Positions 33,501 through 48,500 are shown, counted from the stretch's first letter. The stretch: DNA of 64,000 nt from Colius striatus (GCF_028858725.1 NC_084768.1:2897853-2961852); one strand, 5' to 3'. Notes: generated by a model not told the origin, from the letters alone. Program-made: numbers and translations.

Positions 33501-36500
33501 CCTTAAGCATCCTTCCTGTTTAGAATGTTTAGAGTGTTATCTTTGCTCCCTGAAACTCTGAGCTTATGAAATTTGCCTTTAAAATATGCGTATCCCAACC
33601 TCCATGTTTATTCTCCACACACATAAAGCATGTTTTAGACTGCAGCATACCAACTAGGTTTCATGTCTTGGCAGTTGCTTTACAGTTTGCTTACATTCTA
33701 TTCAAAAACATTTTGTTTACTGCAAATGCTAGTCATGGGCAAACAATGATGCCATTTTTTTTTTAGGCTGGTCACACCAGATTATATACCCAGTTCCCCA
33801 TAATGCTGCCCATTGAGCAAGGAATGTTTTGTAGGAAGTTGTTTTAAGTAGAGGTTGTTTATGTAAAGTAAATTAATGTCATGCCTCACCATTCCATCTG
33901 TGTTGAGCCACCCAACGGTCATAAGTTTTTAAGTCTTGAGCATAATTAATTACAAGTAATTATGAAAAACCCACATCTAAAACTAAAAAGGCAAAGTAAA
34001 CCATCTGCAAATGTTTTGCTTTTATCACACACTTCTTTGCCTCTCCTACCTGCTGTATTTTCAAGACTGCAAAATCAGATTTGATTAAAGCAAAATCGGC
34101 ATCAAAATTGGTCAGATTAAACTTGGGATCCTATTTTCCACCTTACTGTCACAAAGTAGCTCATTTCTCATCTCAGAAGACTCAATATATGTTTAGGTTT
34201 TGGGGATGCTTTGTAGGGCAAAGATGGTACATCGTGGTGACCAGGCTAAAGCAGTGCAGGAAGGAAGCAGGGACTGCTGAAACCTGCAGCAGCCCATGGC
34301 ACTCCCCATTCACAGTGCCAGGGGGGTTGTGTGCATTTGAACACAGCATATAGGGAGATTGCACAAATGAGCCAAATTCCTTAAGAATGATGTCTCTCCT
34401 TTTCATTTTGTGGTAATCTGCTGGAGCTGAGAAAACTTGATCCATTTTCTTGTCTTTAAGAGAGTTCTCCACAGCAGATAGAATTTAGGCCTGTGGAAGG
34501 GCAGATACACCAAAATCAAAGGGGCTGCTGGTGGTGTGAAGCAGTCCTGCTGGCTGGGACAGCTGGGAGAGCAGAAGATCTGATCTGCCATCTCTGATTC
34601 AGGTTTTGCTCTATTTTAAGGAAGAATTCATGAAGATCACAAATATCAGAATACCAGTGGTGAATGTTTGTGAATTTTACTGGTCGTAGAAGACACACAA
34701 AAGCTTTAGTTTTTATCTCACCCTCCACCTTCCCAGCTAGACAGGGCACTGAAGTGGTCCACGCTATATTAAATGCCACCAACATCAAATATTTTCACAA
34801 CACTGTGGTGAAACCTCATAGTTAAAGATTTCCCAGTCCCCTGGAGTGTGCTAAATACCTCACAATACATGTAAGCTGAAAAACCATTTGCTGCAAAGAC
34901 TGTATGCTACTTGGCTTATGCACTGAAAATGCAGGGGAGGGAGGAAGAACAAGGATGCCTGGTGTACATAAAAGGCAGGTAAACTCTCTAGGATCTGACT
35001 GCATTTATTTCTAGATCATGCCTCAAGTGCAAGGCCATTAATGATTTCTTCTCCTTGCATAGTTTCACGGAGAAATACCCAATACAAGGAAAATAGCTAC
35101 AGAGATGAAATTTACATCTGAGTAGCTTTCAGGAGAAACACATTTATTTCTCATCACTTTCATATGTGAGTGTTTACCCAACTTATTTCAAGTGGAAACA
35201 AAGGAGAAATAAAGTAAGAGAAATCATCAAACCATCTGTTACAGGGCAGTTATAAAGAGTTTCTTACCTCGAGCAGGAGGTTTTCCAAGGTTTCTTTTCA
35301 ACAGCTGCAGTTCTTCTGCTTGACTCACTTGGGAAGAAATAAATCTGAAGTTAAGACATGTCCCAGAGATTTCCAAGAAAATAATACCTATGTCACCTTT
35401 TTCACTGTCAAAGCATTTGGGTTTTCCTTTGAGTGATGAGTTTTTGGGTTTTTTTACCCCATTTGTCTGTGTCATTGTGCTCAAAAAGAAATTAACAAAA
35501 AGTTTGGTTCCCGTTTTTGTCTTCTAGTGCTGATGTGGTGCTTCGTTTCCAATGCAGAGATGGGAGGAAAAGATGATTCTTTCCTATTTTGAAGCCAACA
35601 AGAAGCTGACAGAGTGGACATCACAGGAAGCATCAGCATCAGGTCTGACATCTCATTTAGGCAGCCTTACTGCCCTATCCACAGTGTAGCGTAGTAATGT
35701 AAACACAGACTACTTCCAGAAAACTTCCTTTTGTACTAGCAAACATCTGGTTGTATGCATGACAGTGGCAACTACACCAGTGTATACATATGCAAAATGA
35801 AAACTGAATGAGCACTGGAATACAAGTCAGGAAAGAAATGGTAATTTACACAGCAGTAGCTGCTGGAGCTGTGTGTGCATAAATTCCACTGCTGGGGCCC
35901 CAGCACCTAATGCATTAGAAGAGTCACAGCACTCTTTGGAAAGAAAAGTTCTCTGGCACCTGTGGCTTAACTGTCCACCTCTTTCTAAGTGCAAACAGAG
36001 CAGCAGTCCCAGTCACCCTAGGCTTTGCTCTCCTATAGTGGTTTTACACTCTGCAGAAAACAGAGCAAGCAGACAGATTGTACAGTAATGTATACTGGCA
36101 AAACCAGCATCTTTGCTGCAGGTTAAGAAACTGCTTAATCATCTTTGTATGCTTGTCCAGAGACTGGACCGAGGGACTACATGTATGCATATATTGCTCT
36201 TATTCTCTGGGCTACTGGAAACTCGATTGTCAGAGGTGGGTATAAAAATGTCTACAAGAACAATGATACAGCTGCAAAACTTTGGGGAGAGGTAATGGTA
36301 GGTAAATGCAGTCTTAGACACACACTTGTACTGCAGATGTGTCACGTGGGTACAGAGAAAAGGTGTTGCTCTTGGGGAAAACAAATGAACAAACTGTTCT
36401 CAGACATAGAGTTTGGGGCCCCTTGAGTGCCTACAGCTACTCCTTGCCTCAGGGACACCTTGATTTCTCCTCTCTGAAAGCCAACAGTGCTTTTTTTCTG

Positions 36501-39500
36501 CAATTATCCATAATGCAAGTATTTTTGCATTATTTCCCCATCACATACTCCCCTTTTAGTTGCAGGGGCAGTTGGTAAGAGAAGTATAAAGGCACTTTTG
36601 ACTGCTGAGGATTCACACGGCCCAAGGACCTCTGATTTGGAGTAAGGATAAAGAGTTTCCATGAAAATATTTGGCTTTCTGAGTTCCTTTGGAAATCTAT
36701 TACAGATGAGACATCTGTAAAGTGCCCTTATCCCAACACAATAAGCATCTGGTATGTCCCATCATTTAAGGACACATGAATAGCAATTTTTAAAGCCTGG
36801 AAACGTATACTCAGCCTAAGTCTTCTAAACTGGCAAACAAACAAAACAACTTCCTTGCAAAAAGAGCTGAAAAGCAATCCAATCAAAGTGCAAACGGCTA
36901 GCCTAATGGCTAGCTAACTACCCACTAAGTATCTGACTATTTACATAAGAAAAGGTGTTGCTTTTCCAAGTTTTTCCTCCCCGAGACTGAGTTAGAAGAG
37001 TGGGCTGTTGGGGCTTCCTTGCTTTTACATCCTTATGCCTCCAGCCAGCCACGTTTAAGGTGCATTTATCCTGACCTAAAGAACTCACAAGTCAGAGTCG
37101 TGGGATATGAAGGGCCTACTTGATGGAGTGTGACTCCAGGAGACGTTTGGAGTGATCATTGTTAAATTGTTACAAAGGGCATCAATATTATCGAAACGGT
37201 CCTTACTTAGCACTTGGGTTTTCTGCACTTCAGCACTCAAGCTGCCAGACGGGTCTGAGACACCAATAATATTCTCAAGCTCTCTACTGCCCTCCAAAGC
37301 CTGGAAAAAAAATAAAGACATTGTTAAATCTCATTCCTAAAGTCTCTGCCTAAGCGTCTACAACTTATCAAAAACATCTGAAAGAAAGAGTTTCTATCAA
37401 TTCTTCATAAGCTGGAACGGTGAAAGTTCACAGAAGGTCAATGGGACTCAAAAGGTGCAGGGTGTAAGAACACCACCCACTTTGGAAAATGGCATTCAGG
37501 TGCCTTTGAAAGCCTTACTTCAAAATCTCCTGTTATTTACGCTTCCCTCCTAAGTCTTCAGCTGTTTAAACAGATTATCACTTGATCCCCAGAAAAGTGA
37601 TCTTGGCACATGTACAAGCTTGCTAGGAGACGTTAGTAAAATGGAAATCTCTTAAGATTCTATTGAACACACTCCTCAGCATTTCATGGTAGACCTAAAC
37701 CCATCCACTATCAGTCTCAGGAGAAACAGAAGAGGTTTATCGATAGGCTTTTCAAAAGAAACATTTCTATTAAAATATTTCCAATCGGTATCAGTCTTTG
37801 CTGTAAATAAACTACTGTCAAACCCAATATGCAAGTAAAAGAAATCAATACACACAATTATTTCTCAGGTGCTGCTACACAGCAGTGAAGCCTGTGCTAC
37901 ATTTGTTCAGGAAGGGAAATGTGAATGAACCAGGAAAGTGATTTGCATTTTAGCATGTATTAGACTATGAAATGTAGCTACATCAGCAGTAAACTGCATA
38001 GTACAATCACCTCAACACAAAGGGATGCTTGATCACCAAGAATGTAAGAATCTATGCAGTAACAACTCATACTTCAAATTAGAAATAATAGTTGATAACC
38101 ACTTCCTATGTTTTTATTCGTGAACAAAATGAGGAGTGACACAAATCAAAACCTACTCACTTTCTGGGGTGGTTTTGTGTTTTCTAGATTCACAAGTCAA
38201 ACTTGCCTGGTTTCAAGTGTTTTCTTGGCTTCCTTATTCCTTAAAACTCAAGTGCTGCAGGTAACATTTACATTTTTATTTCAAACCATGCATTAAAAGT
38301 AGATTAAAAGATTAAATCAGTGTAAACCAGACCTTGAGGCTTGTCAGGTTTGCTCTTATTTTCCTGATTGTAACCAATGATCTCTTCACTTTGGACTGCA
38401 GTTCCGTGAACCTGCATAGAAGAGTTAAACAATTTCACTTAACCACATCACTGCTTGCTGAAAATGAGTGTATACCATGTCTCCCAGTTCTTTCACGTTG
38501 TAATCTGAATGGATCTACATAAGCTGTGAACAGATGGGCTGTGCAACACCAAATATAACTTGCCTTGGGTTAGGATTTATATGGGAACTGAGAAAAATAC
38601 ATAGATCCTAATTTTAAGGACAGGAACTCAGGTTCAGCAGCATTAGAGGATTTTCTGATGATTGTGCAGGAAGACAGGGGTAAAACAAGGAATTTAAGAA
38701 CAGGAATTTAATCAAGAGGACAAGCTCCCCAAACCCCATGGGCTGGTAAGACTGTAGGACACTGTGGCTGTGGGAAAGGTGAGAAGTCAGAACTGAGCCC
38801 AACAGGAACGACAGTGCCTGATGTCATTTGTTCAGCTTTCCTGTACTGACTCCTCTTCTAAGCCATAGTTTACTCTCAGTGTAAAGACAGTCAGCTTTCA
38901 GGGGTTAATGGCTTGGCAATAAAAATTAATGCAATATACAGACAGTTTAGATCTAAATGCATGATTAAGAGTATGTATTGGAGAAAAAATCCTGCAGTGA
39001 ATGTTTAGGCTGCTTTCTCTTTGAACCTTTTAAAGGTACAAACCAAGTGGAGACAACAGAGGAATAATCTATTTATTGCTTCTTCCCACAGAAGGGAGAA
39101 TCACCCTTATAAGAAACCTCAAATTTAGAAACAGAACTACAGTATGAGAAAAACTTGTCAGTGTTGTATTTCAACATGGGAACAGAAGTCTGGGCAGGAC
39201 AGAAAATGTTAATGTCAGTGTATTGTGCAATGTATTTCCCATCTGTAAATATAATGTGTATGGAGGTTCACATCAATATTAGTGTATAGGTGTTAGTTTA
39301 TAAACGTGGTGTGCTGGCATGGCACTAACTGCTAGTCTTCTGCAAGTATTTTGCAGTCTGTTAAAAACATACTGAATGCAAACATGTCAGTGAAGACCAT
39401 GTAGTAGATGCAAACATACATATGTCAATGAAGCCTATGGTTACTCAAATTGTTTTGCAATTGCAGGTTACTGTCGCTTAGAAACAAATCTATGTGTTGA

Positions 39501-42500
39501 CCAAGGGACTGACTGAACCACAAAACCACACCAATTAATCAGTTTACTGCTTACAACTGGTATTGCTGTAAGATTTTACTTTTTACTGTTTAACATGCCA
39601 TCTGAGCAATTCTAGTGTCTGTTCAGCTCCATCACTTAGAAGATCCTATCCTATGCTGGAGAAATTTTAAGCTAATGGAGAGAGGAAGCAGCTGTTACAA
39701 GGAAAAAAACAACAGAGAGCCCAAGTGTGATAATTGAGAGTTCCAACTTCAAAGGTAAGAAACATAATATTTACTTGAATAAATGTCATAAATAATATTG
39801 TTAGTTAAAAAGAAATGCATGCATAAAATATGTCTCCAAGGGAATTTTCTTCTGTGATACCAGGTGCAGCTGTGACACAAATATTTAACACATGCAACAG
39901 AATACAGAAGCAGAGTAACAGAATCAATGTGTACTTAAGCATATGATGAAAGAAACCCACTTGAGTATAAAATCTCAACTCTAATGTCAGCTAACCTAGC
40001 CTGCATGAATTCTGCACTAGCGTGGTGATACTTCTTCCAGCAACACAAGCTGCTGTACAGCAGCTGTGCTCTGCCTTCAATATCACCAGGACTTACAGTG
40101 TGACCTGTTGTGAGAAGCAGGAGCACAAGGAAGGCACAAAGGAATATGTGAGCAGTGGAGGCTTACATTACACTGAGAGGGTGTGCTCTTGGTGACAAAC
40201 TGGGGTAATAGGAAATGCACCTCAGCTTTTGCAGAGAAGGTGTGCTGGACCTACAGACAGGGGAATTTACAGGACAATTTGAACTGGATGCACGGTCTGT
40301 GAGCTTGAATGAGACACAGGACAGTCACATTACACTGAATGGTAAAAAAGTAGGCAGTGTTGCAGAGGAGAGAAGAAGAGATCTGGTATAGCCATGGTGA
40401 TGCTGAACTGTGAATTAGACTTTCTCAGATCTTTGGCAGTAAATGGTAAGGAATGTATACTTCCAGAAGAGGCTGGAAAGGAAAAACATACCTTCCTCTC
40501 AGTAGTTTAATGACAGTACCTCATTGTGTGGTAGTATGAGCATGACTGCTGTAACTGGCAGTGTTGTACATCCCATACTACTGGTGAAAGACAGAAGCAT
40601 CTGGACAGTTGCATTCCAAACCCTGCACTACTCTGTACCTATAACTGCAAGCCTGCCATTCAGTGCCTTTGGATATCCAGTCCTGGGGAACTGCAAGTAT
40701 CAAAAAGCAATGACTATTAATTTGTCTGAAATATTAACCTTTCCTAAGCACAACTCAGGGCTCTGCACCCACAACACATACAACCCACTTACACTTCCTC
40801 TTCTGTTCGAGGCTGCCCTCTTCCAGGTACCCTGCCTTCTGACTCCTGCTCAGCTCCATCTCCTAGGAGGGGCACAAGAAAGAAAAGAAAGAGATGCAAA
40901 TAAGATACCAAGTATTGGAAGGAGATGAAAAAGGTGTTAGTGTCAACCTTGACTGTTGAATGATCTTTTAGGAAGAAAAAAAAAAATCCCAGCACTCAGA
41001 AAGCAGGACAGAGTCCCTGGCAATGAAACACACTGTCATTTTCTCTTCTGTAGTTTGACCTCTCATCAATTTGCATCACATTTGTACCTGTGGAAACACT
41101 GGGATGATAGTATTGACTTGAAGTTAGCATAATTATGACAGATAGTTACTCTGATAGTTACTCAGAAGCTTTTTATCTTATTAACTGCCTAAATGTAACA
41201 TATTAGCACAAAGCATTATCACGAAAATACTGTCATGACTGAGCAATGAAACCTCTATTTTCCTCTAATAAAAAGTGCCTGGCCTCTAACTCTGTCTTGT
41301 AAACAACTACAAAGAGATACTGCAAATTACCTGCAAAGGCTCTGACGTGTTGTATTGACAAGATCATATTCTAGCTCATCATACGACAGGGCATGATGAA
41401 TCAAAGGCCTGCTGCTATTATTCTGCACAGCCAGTCGTGTTTCTGCATTTCAGTTCCCTGGTATTTCGAGCAGTTGCATGGTTCTTTGAAGAAACAGGAA
41501 TAGGACATCATCAAAAAAGTTGGTTCCCATGGATTTGGTAATGAAAGCTGCACGTGCAGGTTCATGAGTGCCTCATCTTTTGAAGCATCAAGAAGCAGAT
41601 GGATGTTTTGAGAGGTGGAACTGTTCACAAGACAGAGCAGGCATTGTGGCAAAGGTCCTTACTTCCTGGTAGACACGGGCTTACTCTATCCATCCCAAAC
41701 CAGAAAGCATGGAAACCAGGCTTTTCATTGCAAATCTCAATGTAGTCCTCAGAAGGCCACAAAATGAAACACATACCAACTGCATGTATCTTACACTTTG
41801 TGAAGACAAGAGTACTCTAAAGGATAGGTCCTTTCAATATACCAAGTTTGCACAATTAGCTGAGACACACTATCGCTCAGCGAAACAATGGAGAGAGGTT
41901 AGTATAACTCTTCCTCCAAAGGCTTCTTGGACTGTCAAGGGTTGAAACAAACATTTTTTGTACTAGTTCCAGGGGCAAATGCCCCATTCAAAATCAAAGC
42001 ACTGGTGGAAAACAGCAGCCATTCTGGGGAGAACAGGAGTCAGCAGAAAACTTGGTAGGAACAGTGTGAATATTCCAACTGGCAGCTCGTGAGACAGTGG
42101 TGTCAAAATGAGGACACAAAGCCAGGTTACACTGAAGACTGGCAGCACGATAATGAATTAGGATGTAGCTGCTTCTGGTTTTGTTTCCTGATATGATTCG
42201 TGATTAGGAAAAGAACCCAACCAAAAAACCATCTCTGCATGCAGGCAGGTAACTCTGCACAGCTATTCTGCCACGGAAACACCGGACATTTCCGTGCTTC
42301 CTCAGGTACTCTGCTATTTTTAATAAGGAAAAGGGATGTAATGCTCACAGACTGTAGCATTTTCAGCTTGAAAGCTTCCAGTTATTGTCATTGTTTGACC
42401 AGAAATTTTCAAAATGTCTGGATTTCATCCCTTTAAAAAAACCCAACCAAACAACCTCTTTTTTTTTCCTGGAAGAAAAAGCCACATCTGCAGATCTGTC

Positions 42501-45500
42501 AAGAGAACATATACTACAATAACTAGTGCAAAAATCTGCAGGCACCTAGGTAAACTTCAAACACTGGTTATCCTGTCATGCTCAGAATATTCCTACTCAT
42601 CATAACTCATGAATGTTAGTGAGGCCTCAATTACTGCACATAAATTCCAAAAGATATGGGGCATAAAAAGCTCTTTAACTCAACAAAAAGGCATAACAAG
42701 AACTGATGGTTAAAAATTAAAGCCAGGCAAATTTTAAATCAGACAGATTGGGGTTTTTTTAAACAGCGAGTGTGGTTGAACAAAGAACTTGCTAACAAGG
42801 AAAGTGGGGTATTATGATTATTATTTTGAATTCTTCAAGACTTAACCATCTTTCCAGGAGTTGTGCTGCAAGGAAATAAAAGCTCTTGGGCTCTATATGT
42901 GAAAGATGACAAGAAAATCTCTCTGTATTTTAATATATAAAAGTCACACCAGGTGACGTAATGGTTCTGTAACACTTCAAAAGACCACAACTGAGCCATA
43001 AAAGCAGGGCAGTTGACTGAAAAGATGCTTCTCCAGCAGTCATAGTTTGCATCAAAAGCTGTAAACGTGCAACAAAGTGGCCATGTATCTTAAAATGAAT
43101 TAGAAATAATACATAATAATGCAAAAGTGTATTTTCCAAGAGCTCATGACATTCAGGGTTATGTTAGATTAATAAAAAATTGCCCTGAAGTGCCTTGCTA
43201 TGAAAAACAATAGTGAATAAATATGTAAAAGAATGTAAATTTAAATATAAGAAAAAACTGTTTCAGTGTTTCAGTGAGGGAGCACTGGCACAGGCTGCCC
43301 AGAGGGGTTGTGGAGGCTCCTTCCTTGGAGGGCTTCAAGACCCGCCTGGACATGTTCCTGTGTGATCTAGGTGAACCTGCTTCTGCAGGGGGGTTGGACT
43401 GGATGATCTCTGGAGGTCCCTTCCAACCCCTACCATTCTATGATTCTAAAGCAGAAGTTAAGATAACTCGTCTTCCCTTTTAGCTTTGATAAGATCTATG
43501 TAACTTCCAGCATTCACAGGCAAAGACTAGGAGCTGAGAAATGCTGTGTGTATGTGTGCAAGCATTTACCACCAGAAACCTGGAAACGTGTAATGCAGGA
43601 CCTGCACTGCAAACTTCAACATAGTTCTCTGAAGGCTACAAAATTCAACATGCATCAACTGCACACATCTTTTCTTTCCAGCTCTCCTGACCACGAGAGA
43701 GTGCAGACCTCAGCTCTGTGCTATAAGCAATGGAGTGTGCTGCCTTGCAAGAGGAAACCAGGATTTGCTTGCAATAAGCTGAAGCAGCACACAGCAACCT
43801 CAGAACATCTCCCCATATAAAGCAAAGAACAACGCAGTCACTGTCAGTAGCAGCAGCAGTACCAAAAGCTGGGACTTAGAAAGAAGGCAAACAAAGGACA
43901 TTGACCAGCATAAACATGTCTAAGCAGTGGAATTACTCACAAAATTGCCAGTGCAGGGTTTTTTTGTAAAGTCAAACATTTTTAATATTGACTAACAGAA
44001 AGCAAAACAAGTTGTTCTTAAACACCCTCAAGATCGATACTGAAAAGATTCAAGTGTTAAAAGTCAACATCAGCTTTTCCAAGAGAGATTAAAGTTCTTT
44101 AAGAGGAAAAAGAAATCAAATATACCACATAAGTTACTAAAGAAAGCTAATAACTATAAAAATGTTGCAGTGAGAAAGACCAAATGTTCAACTAACCATC
44201 TGATGGGTGATTTCTGAGATTCTGTGCATCATGACTCGAGGGAGATGAAAATGGACTCATTTGGCATGTTCCTGTCGTGGGTGAGTAAGACTCCAGGTTT
44301 TTCTTTTTGGTCTTCAAAGGTGTTGCATCAGATGGCTGCAATGTAGCAAAAGGCAAAGAATCTAGATGAATATTGGCTAAAGATAAAATCTAGGCATGAC
44401 CATCTAAATCTACAATGGCTGTAAACTTCCCCCCTTCTGCCAACCAGACACATTCTGGTCTCTGTTATTCCTATCAGTAGAGTTACATATTGCACCCCAA
44501 ACCAGACAAAGCCTCTCTGAACATTTACTACCTGGTAATAGATTCTTCTAAGTAATTCCTAACTGTGTGCTCCCATGTATGGAAAGCCCATGTTGTATGT
44601 TGCGGTGGGTTGACCTTTGGTGGCTGCCAGGAGCCCACCAAGCTGCTCTGTTGCTCTTCGTCCTCATTAACATTAGTTTTATTAGAATCATAGAATGGTA
44701 GGGGTTGGAAGGGACCTTTAGAGATCATCCAGTCCAACCCCCCTGCAGAAGCAGGGTCACCTAGATCAGGTCACACAGGAACATGTCCAGGTGGGGCTTG
44801 AAGCCCTCCAAGGAAGGAGCCTCCACAACCCCTCTGGGCAGCCTGTGCCAGGGCTCCCTCACTGAAACACTCAAACAGTTTCTTCTTATGTTTAAGTGGA
44901 ACTTTTTGTGTTCCAGCTTCATCCCATCACCCTTTGGCCTGTTGCTGGCTACTGTAGAAAAGAGGGATGTCCCAACCTCCTGACACCCACCCTTTAGATA
45001 TGTGTAAATGTTAATAAGATCCCCCCTCAGTCTCCTCTTCTCCAGACTAAACAGCCCCAGCTCCCGCAGCCTTTCCTCATATGAAAGATGTTCCATTCCC
45101 CTGATCATCTTGGTGGCCCTGTGCTGGACTCTCTGCAGCAGTTCCCTGTCCCTCTTGAGCTGAGGAGCCCAGAACTGGACACAGGACTCCAGATGAGGCC
45201 TCACCAGGGCAGAGGAGAGAGGAAGAAGAACCTCCCGTGACCTGCTGGCCACACTCTTCCCGATGCTTCCCAGGATGCCATTGGCTTCTTGGCCACGAGG
45301 GCACATTGCTGGCTCATGGTTAGTTTATTATCAATCAGGACTCCCAAGTCTCTCTCTCACCAGTACAGGCTGGGAGCGACCTGCTGGAGAGCAGCTCTGC
45401 AGAGAGAGACCTGGGAGTCCTGATTGATAATAAACTAACTGTGAGCCAGCCATGTGCCCTCGTGGCCAAGAAGGCCTTTCAAACAGTAGCCTCCAAGTCT

Positions 45501-48500
45501 CATAAACAAAAAGTATGTGGTTTCCAGAGGTTTTGGTCTTCTGGCATGAACACCTGGGTGTTTAGTTTTGTGGGTGCTTGTGGTTATTTTTTGGTGGTAT
45601 TTTTTTGTAAGCAGTCAAAGCCTGGTACAGTTTTTCCTGCAGGACTGAGAATTTAAGACATGGGAACTCTAAGCAACTATTTTTAAGATTTTAATCCTAT
45701 TAAAAATATTATTACTTGTTTCTAATGATTTTCTAAACTAAGTGTTAATTAAAAAAAACCCTCAGTTGAATCCCTTAAGTCAAAAATTTTGTCTCAGGCT
45801 TAGGATTTCAGTATGGTTAATGATATAAGAGGAGTTATTACATGATTTTAAAAGAACTGTGCAGAGAAGCTTTTAGAACTAGCCTGCAACTCTGAAATAT
45901 TATCTGGGGCACAGTTCACTGTCTAGATTGGATGCTGAATCACAGCTCTGACCAACTGGGATTTCACTGCATCACTAATAGAAACAAGTAAAAGGTCTCC
46001 TCCTCTACCAACTTAGAGAGCCCTATTCCATCTGTAAAACCGACCATCATTTGTCTTCATGTCACTCAGAGCAGTCACTCAATTTCATACACTCTTTCTT
46101 CAGTGGAAGCTTTACTGTACACAATGATTCTGTAATTTCTTTAAGTTTCATTTATTATTCCATTTATTAATGTTAGTAAAAAAGTGTAACAGCTAAGCAT
46201 ATTACACTGGCTCAGCAGTGTGAGGATCTGGGGTTTATATGCATTAAAGAACACACGGTACTTTTAAACCAAGTGTGTGTGTGGAAATTAGAGTTAAAAA
46301 CCTTTAGTTAAAAACTTTGGTAACTGACGTTTTCCCTGCAATTTCAAATTCACTCTTTTGTTCCCTTTTCATCTCCTGTACGCTCTGGGAAGAAGGACAT
46401 GGGTGAGAGCAAAGACAGCCCGAGTCTGGAGCAGGGTACAGGACAGAAAGACAGCACAGGGGAGGTCTGAAACTCACAGGTTTAAGGTCTCACAACTACC
46501 TTCTTGAAAATGTAACTACAGCAATTTTAGATCTCAAAAGGAGTGTATAGGTGGCAAACCTGCTATTTTTAGGGCCATTTTAGTTCAGGCATGCTCTGGG
46601 TGGTCTGACAGCAGGTGGAGTGAGGGCGTCTTGAGTAAACAGGAAAGGAACTGTAGAAACAGCAATGGTACTTCACACAAAACATGCCAGTTTATTTCCT
46701 GCCTTCTACAACGTTACTTAATTATGACACTCTTCCAACCTTTGACATGTATTTGTTAGTGGTATCATATGAACTAAAAATCATGGTGTAAACTCACATG
46801 ACTGAGATTCCAGTCAAAGTTTTTAACACTGACATGGGCTTTCCTTGAGCTTTTTGCTGTATGAGAACGTGAACCATCATGTAACTCCATCCTTTTGTCT
46901 CATGGGGAGGGGGCAGGGAAGGAAGGGCTTTAAGGCAGAAAAAGAACTATGTGTAATTTCAGTTGGACCACTCATCTACAGAAATGTGACTACAGCCCAA
47001 GAAACAGATGCAACATTACAGTCACAGCTGCATTCTGAGCATTATCCATTCTGGGTAATGGTACACTAAGCTGCTAATTAAATTGCTAATGATTTTTTTT
47101 AGTGTCACTGTGGTAGTTTGCCACCTCTGTTTAAATTTCTTTTTAAAAAAGGGATCTAGAAAATATGTAAAATTGCAAATTTCTGCTTTACTAAATATCA
47201 GTAAGACCTCCAGATACGTGCTGTGTGTCAACCAGACTCTTCAAAGTGACACAGCCGTGGAGATTTTTTGGGATCTCATTTGTTAAGCAGCTATTTCTCT
47301 CTCTCTATACTTCTCCAAAATGCTCCTTTACTTTAGACACTGCCATCCTCACAAGCTCCTCTCTGCTGTTGGTAGGAGCAGATAATAAACTGACATATGG
47401 AACTGAGAGTAGACTGTAGCTGCATTTGCAAAAAACAATAGCAACAGTACAATTTTATTTTATTGTGATAATTGTGGTGAAATTTATTGCAGTGTTGGTA
47501 TTTTATTGTTTCACTATGCCAGATTAGCAGAGGGGGGTAATTATATCCTTGACAGGAAAAGGCCTTTAATGTTTTAAATTTCAATTTTGCAGTTTCTAAG
47601 ATGCAGATTACAGCATTGCCATAATTCCATGTTGTTACACGTGCAGTTGCATGCAGAGCATTTGCTTCCAGGATAATGGAGCTAATTTTTAATAAATGAT
47701 TTCACCAACTCACTCAACTCCTGGGTAAATAGTGATGGCAATGAACATTTGCATATTTCTCCATTATTTTCTAGTGACTCATGCAGATGTACATTACTTA
47801 AAGCCAGGCAGTTCTATGACAAATGGAATGCAATAAATTTTATACTAATATTTTCAGCTGTAATTGTGTGCCTTGTCAAGATTTTCCTCTACACAACATC
47901 CAGTCTGTAACAATACAAATGCCACTCTAATGAAATATCATGTTTATATACACATGGATGTGTGTATGCATGGACATATACACACACACACAGAGCTCAG
48001 GTGATTCCACACACCAAAAAATACTTACATCATCCTTTTTAACAGTGTCCAACTTTAATGCTCTCTTAACTCTGCAAAGGGAAAATATGGACAAGTTTTA
48101 GGGTCATCTAGACACAAGGTTTCTCGTAGCAAGGTCTACAATCTGGAATTGTGAAGACATTTTCTTTTCTCAGGTTTCACTTTCAGTTTTTATGCCACTT
48201 GAGAAAGCTGATGGCATCCAAAGCAAATATATGACCTGATAAAATACTGTTTAACAAACATGTTGCTTGTTTAGAAGGATAAAGTGTTTGCATAAGAAAA
48301 TCCAATTCTCCATTTTATACTGGCGATAAAAACAGAGAAATCAAGGCCCTGAAGTGAAATCCCACTGTACATTTGTGTCCTTCTCAAAGGCTATAAACAT
48401 GACAAAATGCATTATCATTTACACACCTTCTGAGCAAGGCCTGAAATGATTAGTAGAAATAATGCATTAGGCATTGAAAACACAGGTACAGCCAAGGTGA

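Larger units (their letters stand above)
29156..35267 (-). other. ITGB3BP intron 7
   Basis: A 6.1-kb intron holding a (TTCC)n microsatellite and a 15-bp-arm inverted repeat, both listed separately. No CR1 or further exon was recognised. Confidence 0.7.
44336..48028 (-). other. ITGB3BP intron 2
   Basis: About 3.7 kb, donor GATGAT|GTAAGT. It holds a minus-strand CR1 and its inverted extension (44683-45472). An alternating CA/TA-rich stretch near 47950-47993 and AT-rich sequence make up much of the rest. Confidence 0.65.

Noticed and set aside
39935-40126. Minus-strand segment containing SAEFMQARL considered as an ITGB3BP exon
   Set aside because: Its similarity to human DEFMMLLSK is short. 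The exons at 38333 and 40793 fit in phase and sequence without it.
41041-41110. Minus-strand stretch after TTTCCACAG considered as ITGB3BP exon 4
   Set aside because: No donor gives the required phase, and the exon at 40793-40862 has far better splice sites and an exact phase fit.
43274-43483. Open frame RLPRGVVEAPSLEGFKTRLD as a gene
   Set aside because: It is the translated CR1 3' end.
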